Shown: positions 48,874 through 57,290 of the stretch, in pieces | How the letters are laid out: each line of letters opens with the position of its first letter | How positions within the stretch are numbered: position 1 is the stretch's first letter | Origin: Deinococcus arcticus | Lineage (GTDB): Bacteria; Deinococcota; Deinococci; Deinococcales; Deinococcaceae | Assembly: GCF_003028415.1 (NCBI RefSeq) | Contig: NZ_PYSV01000004.1 | Span: forward strand, 186,001-250,000 | DNA length: 64,000 bases | Direction: 5' to 3' | Program-made: the position numbers and the translations under genes | The notes under the pieces: model-generated | What the model was told of the DNA's origin: nothing | Seen by the model: the letters and a program-made list of their open reading frames with translations, nothing else | The model's database searches: none

Positions 48874-49206
48874 ATGCGCGCCCTGCTTGCCGCCCTGCTG
48901 CTCTTTGCCCCGGCCCACGCGGCCACCCTGGACCTGCGCCCCGGTCAGAGCGCAGACCTGGGCGCGGCCACCGTGACCCTGCTGCGGGTGCAGGACAGCC
49001 GCTGCCCCATGAACGCCCGCTGCGTTCAGGCCGGGGAGTTGCGGGCCCAGGTGCTGCTGACCCAGGGCGGGCGCATCCGCTTGCTCGCGCTGACCTTTCC
49101 GGCGCCCCAGGCGGCGCCGAACATCCTGCACATCCGCGCCGCGACCGAACGCGTGGCCGGTGCCCCGCGCGCGCCCCTGGTCGTGACCTTCAGCGACGGG
49201 CGCTGA
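48874..49206 (+). CDS. small secreted protein with a paired-Cys motif
   Basis: This 110-residue protein starts at ATG 48874 with a signal peptide (MRALLAALLLFAPAHA). The mature domain is all-beta in appearance and contains SRCPMNARCVQAGELRAQV, a C-P-x-N-x-x-C-x-x-A-G-E pattern seen in several small exported proteins of unknown function. The two Cys probably form a disulfide. CACAGT lies 7 nt before the ATG, a weak leaderless -10. Confidence 0.7.
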   Translation: MRALLAALLLFAPAHAATLDLRPGQSADLGAATVTLLRVQDSRCPMNARCVQAGELRAQVLLTQGGRIRLLALTFPAPQAAPNILHIRAATERVAGAPRAPLVVTFSDGR

Positions 49207-49253
49207 GGCCCAGCCCACTTCCCACAATCCCCAACCTGCTCTAGCCTGCCCCC

Positions 49254-50312
49254 ATGTCTGACCTCTCCCCTGCCCAGGACCCCACCCCGCGCGAGCTGGG
49301 GTTTGCCATGCCCCCCGAATGGGCGCCCCACGCCGCCACCTGGCTGAGCTGGCCCGCCCATGACGAGCTGTGGTTCGGGCACCTGAACGCCGTGCGCGGC
49401 GAATTTGCCGAGCTGGTGCGCACGATTGCGCGCTTTGAAAGCGTGCAGCTGCTGGTGCGCGACGAGGAGAGCGAACACGACGCCCGCGCCCGGTTGCAAG
49501 GGGCCGACGTAACCTTTCACCGCGTGCCGCTGGACGACGTGTGGGTGCGCGACAACGGGCCCATCTTTGTGAAACGCGGTGAGGACGTGGCCCTGACCGA
49601 CTGGACCTTCAATGCCTGGGGCGGCAAGTTCGAGTGGGCGAACGATGACCGCGTGCCGCAGTACGTGGCCGGGCACCTGGGCACGCACCGCTGGGCGCTG
49701 CCGCTGGTACTGGAAGGCGGCGGCCTGGAGGTCAACGGCGCCGGGGTGGGCCTGACCACGCGGTCGTGCTTCCTGACCGACACCCGCAACCCCGGCCTGA
49801 CCGAAGAAGGGTACGCCCTGCTGCTCAGCGACATGCTGGGCGTGAACAAGCTGCTGTGGCTGGACGGCGGCCTGGAAAACGACCATACCGACGGCCACAT
49901 TGACACCATCACCCGCTTTACCGATGAGCGCACCATTGTGACCAGCGTGGAGGCCAACCCCGAAGACCCCAATCACGCGGTCATGGCGAAGAATCTGGCC
50001 GACCTGCGCGCCATGACTGACCTCAGCGGGCAGCCGTTCCGGATCGTGGAGCTGCCGCTCCCAGCCCAGCGCCTGGAGGGCGCCGAGGGCCGCCTGCCAC
50101 CCACCTACGCCAACTTCTACATTGGCAACGGCTTCGTGGTGGTGCCCCAGTACGGCGATCCCCACGACGCCCGCGCGCTGGAGGTGCTGAGCGCCCTGTT
50201 CCCGGAGCGCGAGGTGATCGGCCTGAGCAGCCGCGCGATTATTGAGGGCGGCGGCTCTTTTCACTGCGTGACCCAGCAGCAGCCCACCGGCCAGCCGTGG
50301 CGGCCGGAATGA
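49254..50312 (+). CDS. aguA: agmatine deiminase
   Basis: This 352-residue enzyme hydrolyses agmatine to N-carbamoylputrescine and ammonia, the first step of the arginine decarboxylase route to putrescine. Visible marks are LDDVWVRDNGPIFV (about 92-105), LENDHTDGHIDTITRF (catalytic Glu/His/Asp) and the nucleophile loop GGGSFHCVTQQQP with Cys338. Length is normal. TAGCCT lies 6 nt before the ATG, so leaderless. Its stop overlaps the start of a double acetyltransferase. The next enzyme of the route, aguB, is 3.7 kb downstream. Confidence 0.96.
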   Translation: MSDLSPAQDPTPRELGFAMPPEWAPHAATWLSWPAHDELWFGHLNAVRGEFAELVRTIARFESVQLLVRDEESEHDARARLQGADVTFHRVPLDDVWVRDNGPIFVKRGEDVALTDWTFNAWGGKFEWANDDRVPQYVAGHLGTHRWALPLVLEGGGLEVNGAGVGLTTRSCFLTDTRNPGLTEEGYALLLSDMLGVNKLLWLDGGLENDHTDGHIDTITRFTDERTIVTSVEANPEDPNHAVMAKNLADLRAMTDLSGQPFRIVELPLPAQRLEGAEGRLPPTYANFYIGNGFVVVPQYGDPHDARALEVLSALFPEREVIGLSSRAIIEGGGSFHCVTQQQPTGQPWRPE

Positions 50313-51457
50313 TTGACCTGGGCGGGGGCCACCACGCCCGCCCCATCACGCTGGCCGAGTACCGCGCGGCCTGCACCGCGCTGGAGGACCAGATTTTCGG
50401 CGGCAACTCGCTGTACGCCTTTGGGCCGCCGGTGCGCTCCGCCCCGCCGCTGGGCGAGTCGTGGAACTGGGGGGTGTACTGCGGCGACCAGCTGATCGGG
50501 TGGCACCACGCCCACGCGCGCGACGAACGCACCGTGTACATGGCGGACACCGGGCTACTGCCCGCGCACCAGGGGCAGGGGCTGTACACCCGGCTGCTGC
50601 CGCACCTGCTCTCGGCCTTCCAGGCAGCGGGGTTCACACTGGTGCAAAGCCACCACCGCGCCACGAACAACGCCGTGCTGGTGCCCAAACTGCACGCCGG
50701 GTTCTTTCTGCAGGGCCTGAATGCCTACGAGGGCGGCCTGAATGCAGCCCTGACCCTTTCGCTGGACGACACCTACCGGGAGGCCATGCACGTGCGCAGC
50801 GGCTTCCGGGCCGCGCGGGGCGAGGCGGCGCGCCGCCTGGGACTGCCCAGCGTGCCCGCAGAGGCTGCACGCGCGGTTCCGGCGCGGCCCCTGCCACCAG
50901 AAGCCGGGCCCGGCACCGACCTGGGCGGCGGCTACACGCTGCACCGCGTCTCGCCGGAGATCTACCAGGAGGTGTACGGCCAGCTGGAAGCGGCTGCATA
51001 CAGCACCGTGTCCTTCGACTGGGCCGGGGCGCCCGAGGGGGCGCCGCCACGCGGGCCGCTATGGGCGTGGCTGATCGCCCACGGCGGCCACGTGGCCGGG
51101 TGGCAGAGCAGCCGCGCCTGGGACGCCCGCACCGCCTACATGGTGAACACCGCCCTGCTGCCCGCCCACCGGGGCCGGGGCGTGTACCGCCGCCTGCTGC
51201 CGCACGTCATGGCGGCCCTGCACGGCGAAGGCTACCCCCTGATTCGCAGCCACCATCACCTCACCAACAACGCGGTGCTGGTGCCCAAGCTGCGCGCGGG
51301 CTTCCGGATTCAGGGCCTGCAGGCCGATGACCACGGCCTCCTGGCAGTCCTGATCCACAGCGCCGACGAGGTGTACCGCGCCTACATGGACGTGCGCAGC
51401 GGCCTAAGCCAACCCAGCGGCGAGGTCGCGCGGCGGCTGGGGCTGCCGCTGGACTAA
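50309..51457 (+). CDS. tandem double-GNAT acetyltransferase coupled to aguA
   Basis: This 382-residue protein is built of two homologous GNAT units. The first covers about 1-185 and the second about 215-382. Each has a YM(A/V)(D/N)T-LLPAH-G-G-Y-RLLPH acetyl-CoA region, then SHHRATNNAVLVPKLHAGF in unit 1 and SHHHLTNNAVLVPKLRAGF in unit 2, ending with a YR-AMHVRSGF or YMDVRSGL motif and ARRLGLP. Unit 1 and unit 2 are joined by a Pro/Ala linker. The ATG overlaps the aguA stop. Polyamine or agmatine acetylation is a natural guess from context but is not shown. Confidence 0.85.
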   Translation: MIDLGGGHHARPITLAEYRAACTALEDQIFGGNSLYAFGPPVRSAPPLGESWNWGVYCGDQLIGWHHAHARDERTVYMADTGLLPAHQGQGLYTRLLPHLLSAFQAAGFTLVQSHHRATNNAVLVPKLHAGFFLQGLNAYEGGLNAALTLSLDDTYREAMHVRSGFRAARGEAARRLGLPSVPAEAARAVPARPLPPEAGPGTDLGGGYTLHRVSPEIYQEVYGQLEAAAYSTVSFDWAGAPEGAPPRGPLWAWLIAHGGHVAGWQSSRAWDARTAYMVNTALLPAHRGRGVYRRLLPHVMAALHGEGYPLIRSHHHLTNNAVLVPKLRAGFRIQGLQADDHGLLAVLIHSADEVYRAYMDVRSGLSQPSGEVARRLGLPLD

Positions 51458-51458
51458 G

Positions 51459-51532
51459 GGCGTTGCACCTCACGTTACGACTTTGCAGGAGAGCACCGCA
51501 AAGTCTCCACTCCCGGTGCAACGTCCTTTTTT
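51459..51532 (+). repeat. hairpin element with T6 tail, acting as terminator (copy 1)
   Basis: It starts 2 bp after the GNAT stop. Outer arms GGCGTTGCACC and GGTGCAACGTCC enclose a second stem GACTTTGC/GCAAAGTC (51479-51486 and 51508-51515 by position) and are followed by TTTTTT. This is both a terminator-like structure for aguA-GNAT and a near-identical copy of 38131-38206 in opposite orientation. A type B segment follows to about 51600. Confidence 0.8.
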
Positions 51533-51600
51533 CGATACTCGCTCTGCGGCGCAGCTGTTCCAGCCCGCTCGGTTGATCTAAAGATCAACAGCGAGCTACT
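51533..51600. repeat. type B repeat segment
   Basis: It shares CTCGCTCTGCGGCGC, GCTGTTCCAGCCCGC and TCGGTTGATC with 47733-47787 and the complement of 38070-38128. A short GATCTAAAGATC palindrome and AGCGAGC follow. It lies between the aguA-GNAT terminator and the convergent VOC gene. Confidence 0.6.
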
Positions 51601-51609
51601 TAGCGGGGC

Positions 51610-52485
51610 CTACGGCAGTGGGCGGAACTCGAACACGTGCCCTTCGGGGTCACGCGCGGCCAGCCGCTCGCCCTGGGCCACGCAGGGCAGGCCCTCGGCG
51701 CGCACGCGGGCGGCCACTGCCGCCACATCGGCGTAGAAGGTGACGTGGGCGTGGTCGCCGCCCAGCATGTCGGCCAGGCCCACCTGGGGGTCCCAGGCGT
51801 ACAGCCAGCGCCGGGGCGTGCCGTTGCCGTCGGGCTCGGGCGCGGGGCCCAGGGTGAACTGGGCGAAATCGCGGTCCGGCTGCTCCTTGGCCAGCGCGAG
51901 GCCGTAGGCGCGCGGCAGGCGGGCTGTCATGGCCCCGTAGTCGCCAAAGGCCAGCGCCACCTCGCGCAGGCCCAGCACCGGCAGGGCGTGGGGCTGGGCC
52001 TGCAGGGGTTCTTCAGGCACCGGCAGTGCAGGCTGGCGCGGGTCGGCGCGGTTCACGGCGCGCAGTTCCAGGCCGTGCCCGAAGGGGTCAAAGAAGTACA
52101 GCGTGGGGTCGGGGGCTTCTGGGGTGCCTAGGTTGATCTCCTGCCAGGGCAGGCCGTGGGCCGTAAGCAGGTCGCGGCAGCGCGGCAGGTCCTCGGGGCG
52201 AATCTGAAAGGCGTAATGCACATGGCTGCCGCCGCGTGCCCGCAGCGGGGCCAGCCAGGGCTCGTTCGCCTGACGGGTGACCGGGCGCCACAGGGTCAGC
52301 GTCTGCGCCGGGTTCACCCCCAGCTGCGCCACCTGCCGCGTCTCGTCCAGGTGCAGCAGCGGCAGACCCAGCACCTGCCCGTAAAAGCGCACCCCTCGCC
52401 CCAGGTGGTTGACTTCCAGCGTCAGCCCCGCCAGATCCAGAATGGGCGAGGAATGGGTGGAGGCGTCCGGCAGGCTCAGCGTCAT
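51610..52485 (-). CDS. VOC (glyoxalase/bleomycin resistance/dioxygenase) family protein
   Basis: This 291-residue protein is made of two to four beta-alpha-beta-beta-beta modules. The first runs from AGLTLEVNHLGRGVRFYGQV (about 20-40) with HVHYAFQI and FFDPFGHGLELRAV, and the second from LREVALAFGDYGAM with HAHVTFYADV and AARDPEGHVFEFRPLP. His and Glu residues at the expected metal positions are present. The family is catalytically diverse and the substrate is unknown. TAGCCT lies 6 nt before the ATG, fitting a leaderless mRNA. Confidence 0.85.
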   Translation of the reverse strand: MTLSLPDASTHSSPILDLAGLTLEVNHLGRGVRFYGQVLGLPLLHLDETRQVAQLGVNPAQTLTLWRPVTRQANEPWLAPLRARGGSHVHYAFQIRPEDLPRCRDLLTAHGLPWQEINLGTPEAPDPTLYFFDPFGHGLELRAVNRADPRQPALPVPEEPLQAQPHALPVLGLREVALAFGDYGAMTARLPRAYGLALAKEQPDRDFAQFTLGPAPEPDGNGTPRRWLYAWDPQVGLADMLGGDHAHVTFYADVAAVAARVRAEGLPCVAQGERLAARDPEGHVFEFRPLP

Positions 52486-52565
52486 GCGCCGAGGCTAGGC
52501 GGTGGGGGGCACGTGGGGATGGGAAGGCGGTTCAGGGGGCGTTGGGGAAGGGGCTATGGGCTTTG

Positions 52566-52619
52566 GGCCATGAGCTATGAGGTCAGGCGCCAGAGGCTCC
52601 CGCTCTTTTCCTCATGGCC
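52566..52619 (-). terminator. hairpin downstream of the DsbA-like gene
   Basis: GGCCATGAG (52566-52574) pairs with CTCATGGCC (52611-52619) immediately past the stop. The 36-nt loop carries a GGGCTATG-like direct repeat nearby. It is a plausible but T-poor terminator. Confidence 0.45.
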
Positions 52620-52622
52620 CCC

Positions 52623-53261
52623 TCAGGGCTTCACGCCCCCCTTGCGCGGCGGGCGGTTCTTCGCACGCTTGACTGTGCCGATTTCCGCCTCGCTGGTCAG
52701 CACCGTGCGGTACAGGGTCCACCATTCGCGGGCGGTCGCGGGGTCGCGGGTAAGGGTTTCAAAGCGGTAGTAGGCGGCCTCGCCAGTGGGCAGAACAAAC
52801 GTGGGGGTGCCGAAGACGCCCAGTTCGCGCGCGGCGTCCAGGTCGGCGCGCAGCTCGGCGCGGCGGGCCTGGTCGTCGGCCAGGGCGCGCTCGAAGGCGG
52901 CCAGGTCCACCCCAGCGGTCTCGGCGGTGGCCATGAGGGTGGCCGTGTCCAGCAGCTGCTTGTCTTCATGGACTGCGCGGAAGAGGGCCAGGGCAAAGGC
53001 CCAGTGCGCGGCCTCGCCCTGCCCGGCTGCCGCGTGCGAGGCCACAAAGGCGCGCAGGCTGCCCTGCTGGTGGGCCGGGCCCTCGGCACCGGACTGATCG
53101 GTCAGGCGCCAGGTCAGCGTCTGGGCGTTGTCCGGGTGGTTGCCCTCCGCCAGCGAGTAGTGGCGCAGCCGAAAGCCCTCGCCCCCGGCGCGCAGCGTGG
53201 CGGCCAGCTCGACGCCGCGCCACGCGTAGGGGCACAGGAAATCAAAGTAGAGGTCGGTCAT
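52623..53261 (-). CDS. DsbA family (FrnE-like) thioredoxin-fold protein
   Basis: This 212-residue protein has the thioredoxin/DsbA-like layout: MTDLYFDFLCPYAWRGVELA at the start, a helical insertion (about 65-150), then GVFGTPTFVLPTGEAAYYRF with the cis-Pro (TPT) near residue 160. The active site reads CPYA, not CxxC, so it has a single Cys and is more like 2-hydroxychromene-carboxylate isomerase/FrnE relatives than a disulfide oxidase. The ATG at 53261 has TACCGT 6 nt upstream, so leaderless. Confidence 0.83.
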   Translation of the reverse strand: MTDLYFDFLCPYAWRGVELAATLRAGGEGFRLRHYSLAEGNHPDNAQTLTWRLTDQSGAEGPAHQQGSLRAFVASHAAAGQGEAAHWAFALALFRAVHEDKQLLDTATLMATAETAGVDLAAFERALADDQARRAELRADLDAARELGVFGTPTFVLPTGEAAYYRFETLTRDPATAREWWTLYRTVLTSEAEIGTVKRAKNRPPRKGGVKP

Positions 53262-53333
53262 GGGGGCACGGTAACACTCTGGGCACGGCAGCACTCTGGG
53301 CGCGGTCCTCCGCTGGGCCCAGTGCCCCTGGAT

Positions 53334-53852
53334 CTAGGGCACCACCCGGATCGTCAGGTGCAGCACCCGGGGCGGAAACACCGCCTGGGCCGCGGCGTCC
53401 AGCGGCTCCGGGGAGGCCCAGGTCAGCCGCAGCGTTTCGGTGGTGGCGGCGCCCGGCACCGCGCGCAGCACGAACGCGCCGTCCACCTGCGACAGGGCGT
53501 GGCCGTGGTCGCCCCGGGGCACACGCGCAGCGGCGATCAGGCGCAGGGCGCTGGCCTCACCGGGCCGGGGGCTCAGGGCCGCCTGCCAGCGCCGGAGATC
53601 GTTCAGGGTGTCTTCCCAGAACGGCAGCCGCAGCACTTCGCCGGGGCGCAGGGTCACGCTCTGCTGGTCCGGCGCGAAGGGCAGCGGCACAGGCAGCGTT
53701 CGGAGGGCCGTCACCGGGCGGCTGGGCTCTGTGGTGAGCCCGGTGGCCCGCTCCGCCCCGCCCGCCTGAGCCGTGTCTGTCCACCCCCCGATCAGCAGGG
53801 TCGGCAGGAGCAGCGCGAACAGGGTGGACCGGAAGGGGCGAACTGGGGTCAT
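53334..53852 (-). CDS. secreted protein of unknown function
   Basis: This 172-residue protein starts at ATG 53852 with AGGAG upstream and a signal peptide (RPFRSTLFALLLPTLLIGGW). The mature protein is rich in Ala, Arg and Pro with beta-type segments (SVTLRPGEVLRLPFWEDTLN, LHLTIRVVP). No recognised domain or catalytic motif is seen. It is divergent from aguB across 157 bp. It could be a periplasmic or surface protein. Confidence 0.65.
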   Translation of the reverse strand: MTPVRPFRSTLFALLLPTLLIGGWTDTAQAGGAERATGLTTEPSRPVTALRTLPVPLPFAPDQQSVTLRPGEVLRLPFWEDTLNDLRRWQAALSPRPGEASALRLIAAARVPRGDHGHALSQVDGAFVLRAVPGAATTETLRLTWASPEPLDAAAQAVFPPRVLHLTIRVVP

Positions 53853-54009
53853 GCGGCTCCTGTGGGGCGGGTTGGGGGCAAAGGGACCATGCAGGCGGGA
53901 CACCGGGACCACCGGCGCGCCGCTCATCACAGAGGCAATGGCCAATCGGGGGCCAGCATAGCCCAGTGGCGCACCATCCTGGGCCGCCCTTTCCGGTAGC
54001 GTGGGGCGC

Positions 54010-54900
54010 ATGAGCACCCCGGAGACCGTGAAACTCGCCGCCGTGCAGATGCACGTCACCGACCAGCTGGACGACAACGTGGCCCGTGCCGAGGCCCATG
54101 TGCGCGAGGCCGCCCGGCAGGGCGCCCAGGTGATCCTGCTGCCCGAGCTGTTCGAGAACCTGTATTTCTGCCAGGTGGAGCGCGAAGACTACTTTGCCCT
54201 GGCCCACCCGCAGGAGGGGCACCCCTTTATTGGCCGCTTTCAGAACCTTGCGCGGGAACTGGGCGTGGTGCTGCCGCTGTCCTACTTCGAGCGGGCGGGG
54301 CAGGCACATTACAACAGCCTCGTGTGCATTGACGCCGACGGCGAGGTGCTGGGCAACTACCGCAAAACGCACATTCCCGACGGCCCCGGCTACGAGGAGA
54401 AGTATTACTTCAACCCCGGCGACACCGGCTTCCGGGTGTGGGCCACCCGCTACGGGCGCGTGGGCGTGGGCATCTGCTGGGACCAGTGGTACCCCGAAAC
54501 CGCCCGGGTGATGATGCTGCAGGGCGCCGACTTCCTGCTGTACCCCACTGCTATTGGCACCGAACCCGCCGAGGTGGAAACGCCCAACAGCCATCACATG
54601 TGGCAGCGCGCCATGGTGGGGCACGCGGTGAGCAACTCCAGCTATGTGGGCGCCGCCAACCGCATTGGCACCGAAACAGTGGGCGGCCTGACCCAGACCT
54701 ACTACGGGCACTCGTTTATCTCGGACTACACGGGCGAGCTGGTGGCCGAGTTTGGTGAAACTGAAGAAGGGCCGCTGCTGCATACCCTGAACCTGCTGGA
54801 GGCCCGCAAGTTCCGCGCGGGCATGGGCTTTTTCCGGGACCGCCGCCCGGAGCTGTACAGCGCGCTGCTCACCACCGATGGGGTGACGCGCCGGGGCTAG
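54010..54900 (+). CDS. aguB: N-carbamoylputrescine amidase
   Basis: This 296-residue nitrilase-superfamily enzyme hydrolyses N-carbamoylputrescine to putrescine, CO2 and ammonia, following AguA. The triad is visible: Glu46 in ILLPELFE, Lys119 in NYRKTHIPD and Cys156 in GVGICWDQWYPE. MWQRAMVGHAVSNSSYVGAA and YGHSFISDYTGEL fit the AguB group. The ATG at 54010 has TAGCGT 7 nt upstream, so leaderless. It is not in the same transcription unit as aguA. Confidence 0.94.
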   Translation: MSTPETVKLAAVQMHVTDQLDDNVARAEAHVREAARQGAQVILLPELFENLYFCQVEREDYFALAHPQEGHPFIGRFQNLARELGVVLPLSYFERAGQAHYNSLVCIDADGEVLGNYRKTHIPDGPGYEEKYYFNPGDTGFRVWATRYGRVGVGICWDQWYPETARVMMLQGADFLLYPTAIGTEPAEVETPNSHHMWQRAMVGHAVSNSSYVGAANRIGTETVGGLTQTYYGHSFISDYTGELVAEFGETEEGPLLHTLNLLEARKFRAGMGFFRDRRPELYSALLTTDGVTRRG

Positions 54901-54942
54901 GCGGGCCTTGTATCCGGGCCCCTGGCGGCGCACGCTGGGGCC

Positions 54943-56169
54943 ATGACCGCTCTCCCATCTCCCACCCCGCAGGAATCGGTTGCGGCCCTGTGGCACCCGG
55001 ATACCATTCCCAACCCCTACCCTGCCTATGAACAGGTGCGGGCGCTGGGGCCGGGCGGGGTGCTGCGCCTGAAACAGGCGGGCTGGGAGGGCCTGTTCAT
55101 CACCAGCCACCCGGTCGCCAGCGCGGTGCTGCGCTTCCCCGGAGCGCTCAGTGGGGGCGGCCTGGAGGGTGCCGCCGGCCTTTCAGACGGCCTGCACCTC
55201 TTGCAGCACATGATGCTGTTTCATGGCGGCGCCTCGCACGCGCGGCTGCGCGGTCTGGTGGCGGCGGCCTTCACCCCGCGCGTGATAGAAGAGCAGCGCG
55301 AACTCGTGCGCGCCCTGATTGCTGGCCTGCTGGCCGAGCTGCGCGCCCAGGGCCCGGGGGCCGATCTGGTCTCGGGGCTGGCCAATCCCCTGCCCGCGCG
55401 GGTGATCATGGGCATGCTGGGCCTGTCCGGCGAGGACGAGGCCCGCTTTGTGCGCTGGTCGGCCTCGGTGGCTGATCTGCTGGGCAGCGCGGGACAGAGC
55501 CCCGACCTGATGGCCCGCATAGACGCCGACGCCCGCGAAATGCGCGCCTACTTCCGCGACCTGGCCGGCGAACTGCGCGCCCGCCCGCAGCCGGGGCTGC
55601 TGTCGGCCATGGCGGCGGTGGAGGATGGTGGCGAGCGCCTCAGCGGCGACGAACTGCTGTCCAACGCCGTGCTGCTGCTCACGGCGGGGCACGAAACCAC
55701 CAGCAACCTGATTCCCGGCGGCCTGCTGGAACTCTCGCGCCAGCCCGGGGCCTGGGCTGCCCTGACCGAACAGCCCCGTCACCCCAACGTGGCTGATGAG
55801 CTGCTGCGGATGGTTTCGCCGGTACAGATGGACGGCCGCCTGCTGGGCGCGCCGCTGACGGTGGGGGAACACACGCTGCCGGCGGGCCTGTTTGCCCAGC
55901 TGCTGCTGGGCGCCGCCAACCGCGACCCCGGTGTCTTCCCCGAGCCGGGCCGCATGGACTGGAACCGCCCCAACAGCGCCCGGCACCTTGCCTTTGCGGC
56001 GGGGCCGCATTACTGCCTGGGCGCCAGCCTCGCCCGGCTGGAAATTGCCGAGGTCTTTGCTGCCCTGGCCGAACAGTTTCCGCGCCTGCGGGTGGAATCA
56101 CAGCCGCCTTTCAAGCCCAACCCGGGCCTGCGCGGCCCTGCCCGGCTGCAGGTGTGGCTGGACGGATAG
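54943..56169 (+). CDS. cytochrome P450
   Basis: This 408-residue haem monooxygenase has the I-helix oxygen-binding motif TAGHETTS (247-254), the K-helix DELLR and the haem loop FAAGPHYCLGASLAR with Cys358. Length is that of a soluble bacterial P450. No ferredoxin or reductase gene is adjacent, so its redox partner must be elsewhere. The substrate is unknown. CACGCT lies 6 nt before the ATG as a weak leaderless -10. It is convergent with the DUF4384-like gene. Confidence 0.93.
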   Translation: MTALPSPTPQESVAALWHPDTIPNPYPAYEQVRALGPGGVLRLKQAGWEGLFITSHPVASAVLRFPGALSGGGLEGAAGLSDGLHLLQHMMLFHGGASHARLRGLVAAAFTPRVIEEQRELVRALIAGLLAELRAQGPGADLVSGLANPLPARVIMGMLGLSGEDEARFVRWSASVADLLGSAGQSPDLMARIDADAREMRAYFRDLAGELRARPQPGLLSAMAAVEDGGERLSGDELLSNAVLLLTAGHETTSNLIPGGLLELSRQPGAWAALTEQPRHPNVADELLRMVSPVQMDGRLLGAPLTVGEHTLPAGLFAQLLLGAANRDPGVFPEPGRMDWNRPNSARHLAFAAGPHYCLGASLARLEIAEVFAALAEQFPRLRVESQPPFKPNPGLRGPARLQVWLDG

Positions 56170-56207
56170 GCGCAGCGCCAGGCCGTCCGGGCCCCCACAC
56201 AAAGACA

Positions 56208-56235
56208 GGGGGCCAGGCTGGACAAGCCTGCCCCC
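56208..56235 (-). terminator. terminator of the DUF4384-like gene
   Basis: On the minus strand GGGGGCAGGCT, a short loop and AGCCTGGCCCCC are followed by TGTCTTTG, 5 bp after the stop. The plus-strand P450 transcript could use GGCCCCC/GGGGGCC just before it. Confidence 0.65.
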
Positions 56236-56239
56236 GTCC

Positions 56240-57058
56240 TTACTTCCGCACCAGCTTCACGTCGAAGCGGCGGCCGGATTTCTTCACGTCCAGCGTGAGC
56301 TGCCGCGTGCCGGACACGAAGGTGCCGCTGGCCTGCTGTTCGCCGTACTGCGCCCGCACCGGCTGGTAGCCCGCCGCGCGCAGGCGGTCGGCGTACGCCA
56401 CGTACACCTCGCTCAGGCGGGCGTCCTTCTCAAAGCGCACCTGGGTCTGCCGGGCCGCCGGGTCCAGGGCCGGCAGGGCGCCCAGGGTGCGGCGGCCCAC
56501 CTGATACTGCGCCACGTCGCTGGTCCAGCCGGGTACCGGGGTCACCACGATGCTCAGGGCCTGGGCCAGCCCCTGGGTGCCGGTGACCTTCAGGGGCACC
56601 GCGCCGCCCTGCGTGTCTTTGACCTGCGCGATCTGCTCCAGGCCCAGCGGTGTGGGGCTGGCCACCGCCAGCACCCGGTTCAGGCCCTGCGGCAGCGACA
56701 GCAGAAAGGTGGATGCCTGTCCCTTACGGGGAAAGACGCGGGTGGTGTTGGCCTTGACAAAGTTGCCCCTGGCCTGCAACCCGCTCTCGGCCAGCAGGTT
56801 GACCCGGCCCTGGGGGTCCACGTTGAACAGGTACACGTAGGCGTCCTGGTTGACACGGGTGTAGAACTCCAGGTGATCGCCGGGCCGGTAGTCCGGCGTG
56901 CCGTTGCCGGAAGGATCACGGTTGGTGCGCACATTCACCTTCAGGGCACCGGGGACCGGATTGACGATGATGCTCTGGGCGCCCAGTTGTGGGGCCGCCG
57001 TGGCCGTGCCCAGCTGGGTCATCAGCAGCAGCGAAATGGAAGTTGCGAACAGTTTCAT
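56240..57058 (-). CDS. exported DUF4384-like protein
   Basis: This 272-residue protein has a signal peptide (MKLFATSISLLLMTQLGTATA). The core NQDAYVYLFNVDPQGRVNLL AESG with RPGDHLEFYTRV upstream is the DUF4384 pattern (a beta-sandwich domain, often on envelope proteins). A second beta domain ends in LDVKKSGRRFDVKLVRK. Deinococcus genomes carry similar S-layer-associated proteins, and the role is not known. The ATG at 57058 is chosen from the signal peptide. CAGGCT 7 nt upstream is a weak -10. Confidence 0.75.
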   Translation of the reverse strand: MKLFATSISLLLMTQLGTATAAPQLGAQSIIVNPVPGALKVNVRTNRDPSGNGTPDYRPGDHLEFYTRVNQDAYVYLFNVDPQGRVNLLAESGLQARGNFVKANTTRVFPRKGQASTFLLSLPQGLNRVLAVASPTPLGLEQIAQVKDTQGGAVPLKVTGTQGLAQALSIVVTPVPGWTSDVAQYQVGRRTLGALPALDPAARQTQVRFEKDARLSEVYVAYADRLRAAGYQPVRAQYGEQQASGTFVSGTRQLTLDVKKSGRRFDVKLVRK

Positions 57059-57149
57059 GAGCGCCAGCCTGCGGGCGCCGCTTGACGCCAATCTGACTGG
57101 CGGTTCAGCTGGCCTGAAGGTCCGGGCGTGAAGCCGACACCTCGGTTGG

Positions 57150-57290
57150 GTTCCGGGCCGCTGATGCCACAGACGGAAGCTGTGCTTCCCCTGCCCACTC
57201 TCCTGCGAAGCTCTGCGAGTCTGCTGCGCCGCTGTGCCAGTCCGCCCGGATCGAATCGCTGACAACAGCGATGGGGTCGGAACTCGTCTC
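57150..57290. repeat. type B-like repeat remnant
   Basis: Shares TGCGCCGCTGTGCCAGTCCG and an AATCGCTGACAACAGCGAT hairpin with the type B blocks at 38012-38322 and 51533-51600, and adjoins the first of two tandem type A copies. It completes the 57059-57629 gap, which contains only repeats. Confidence 0.5.
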
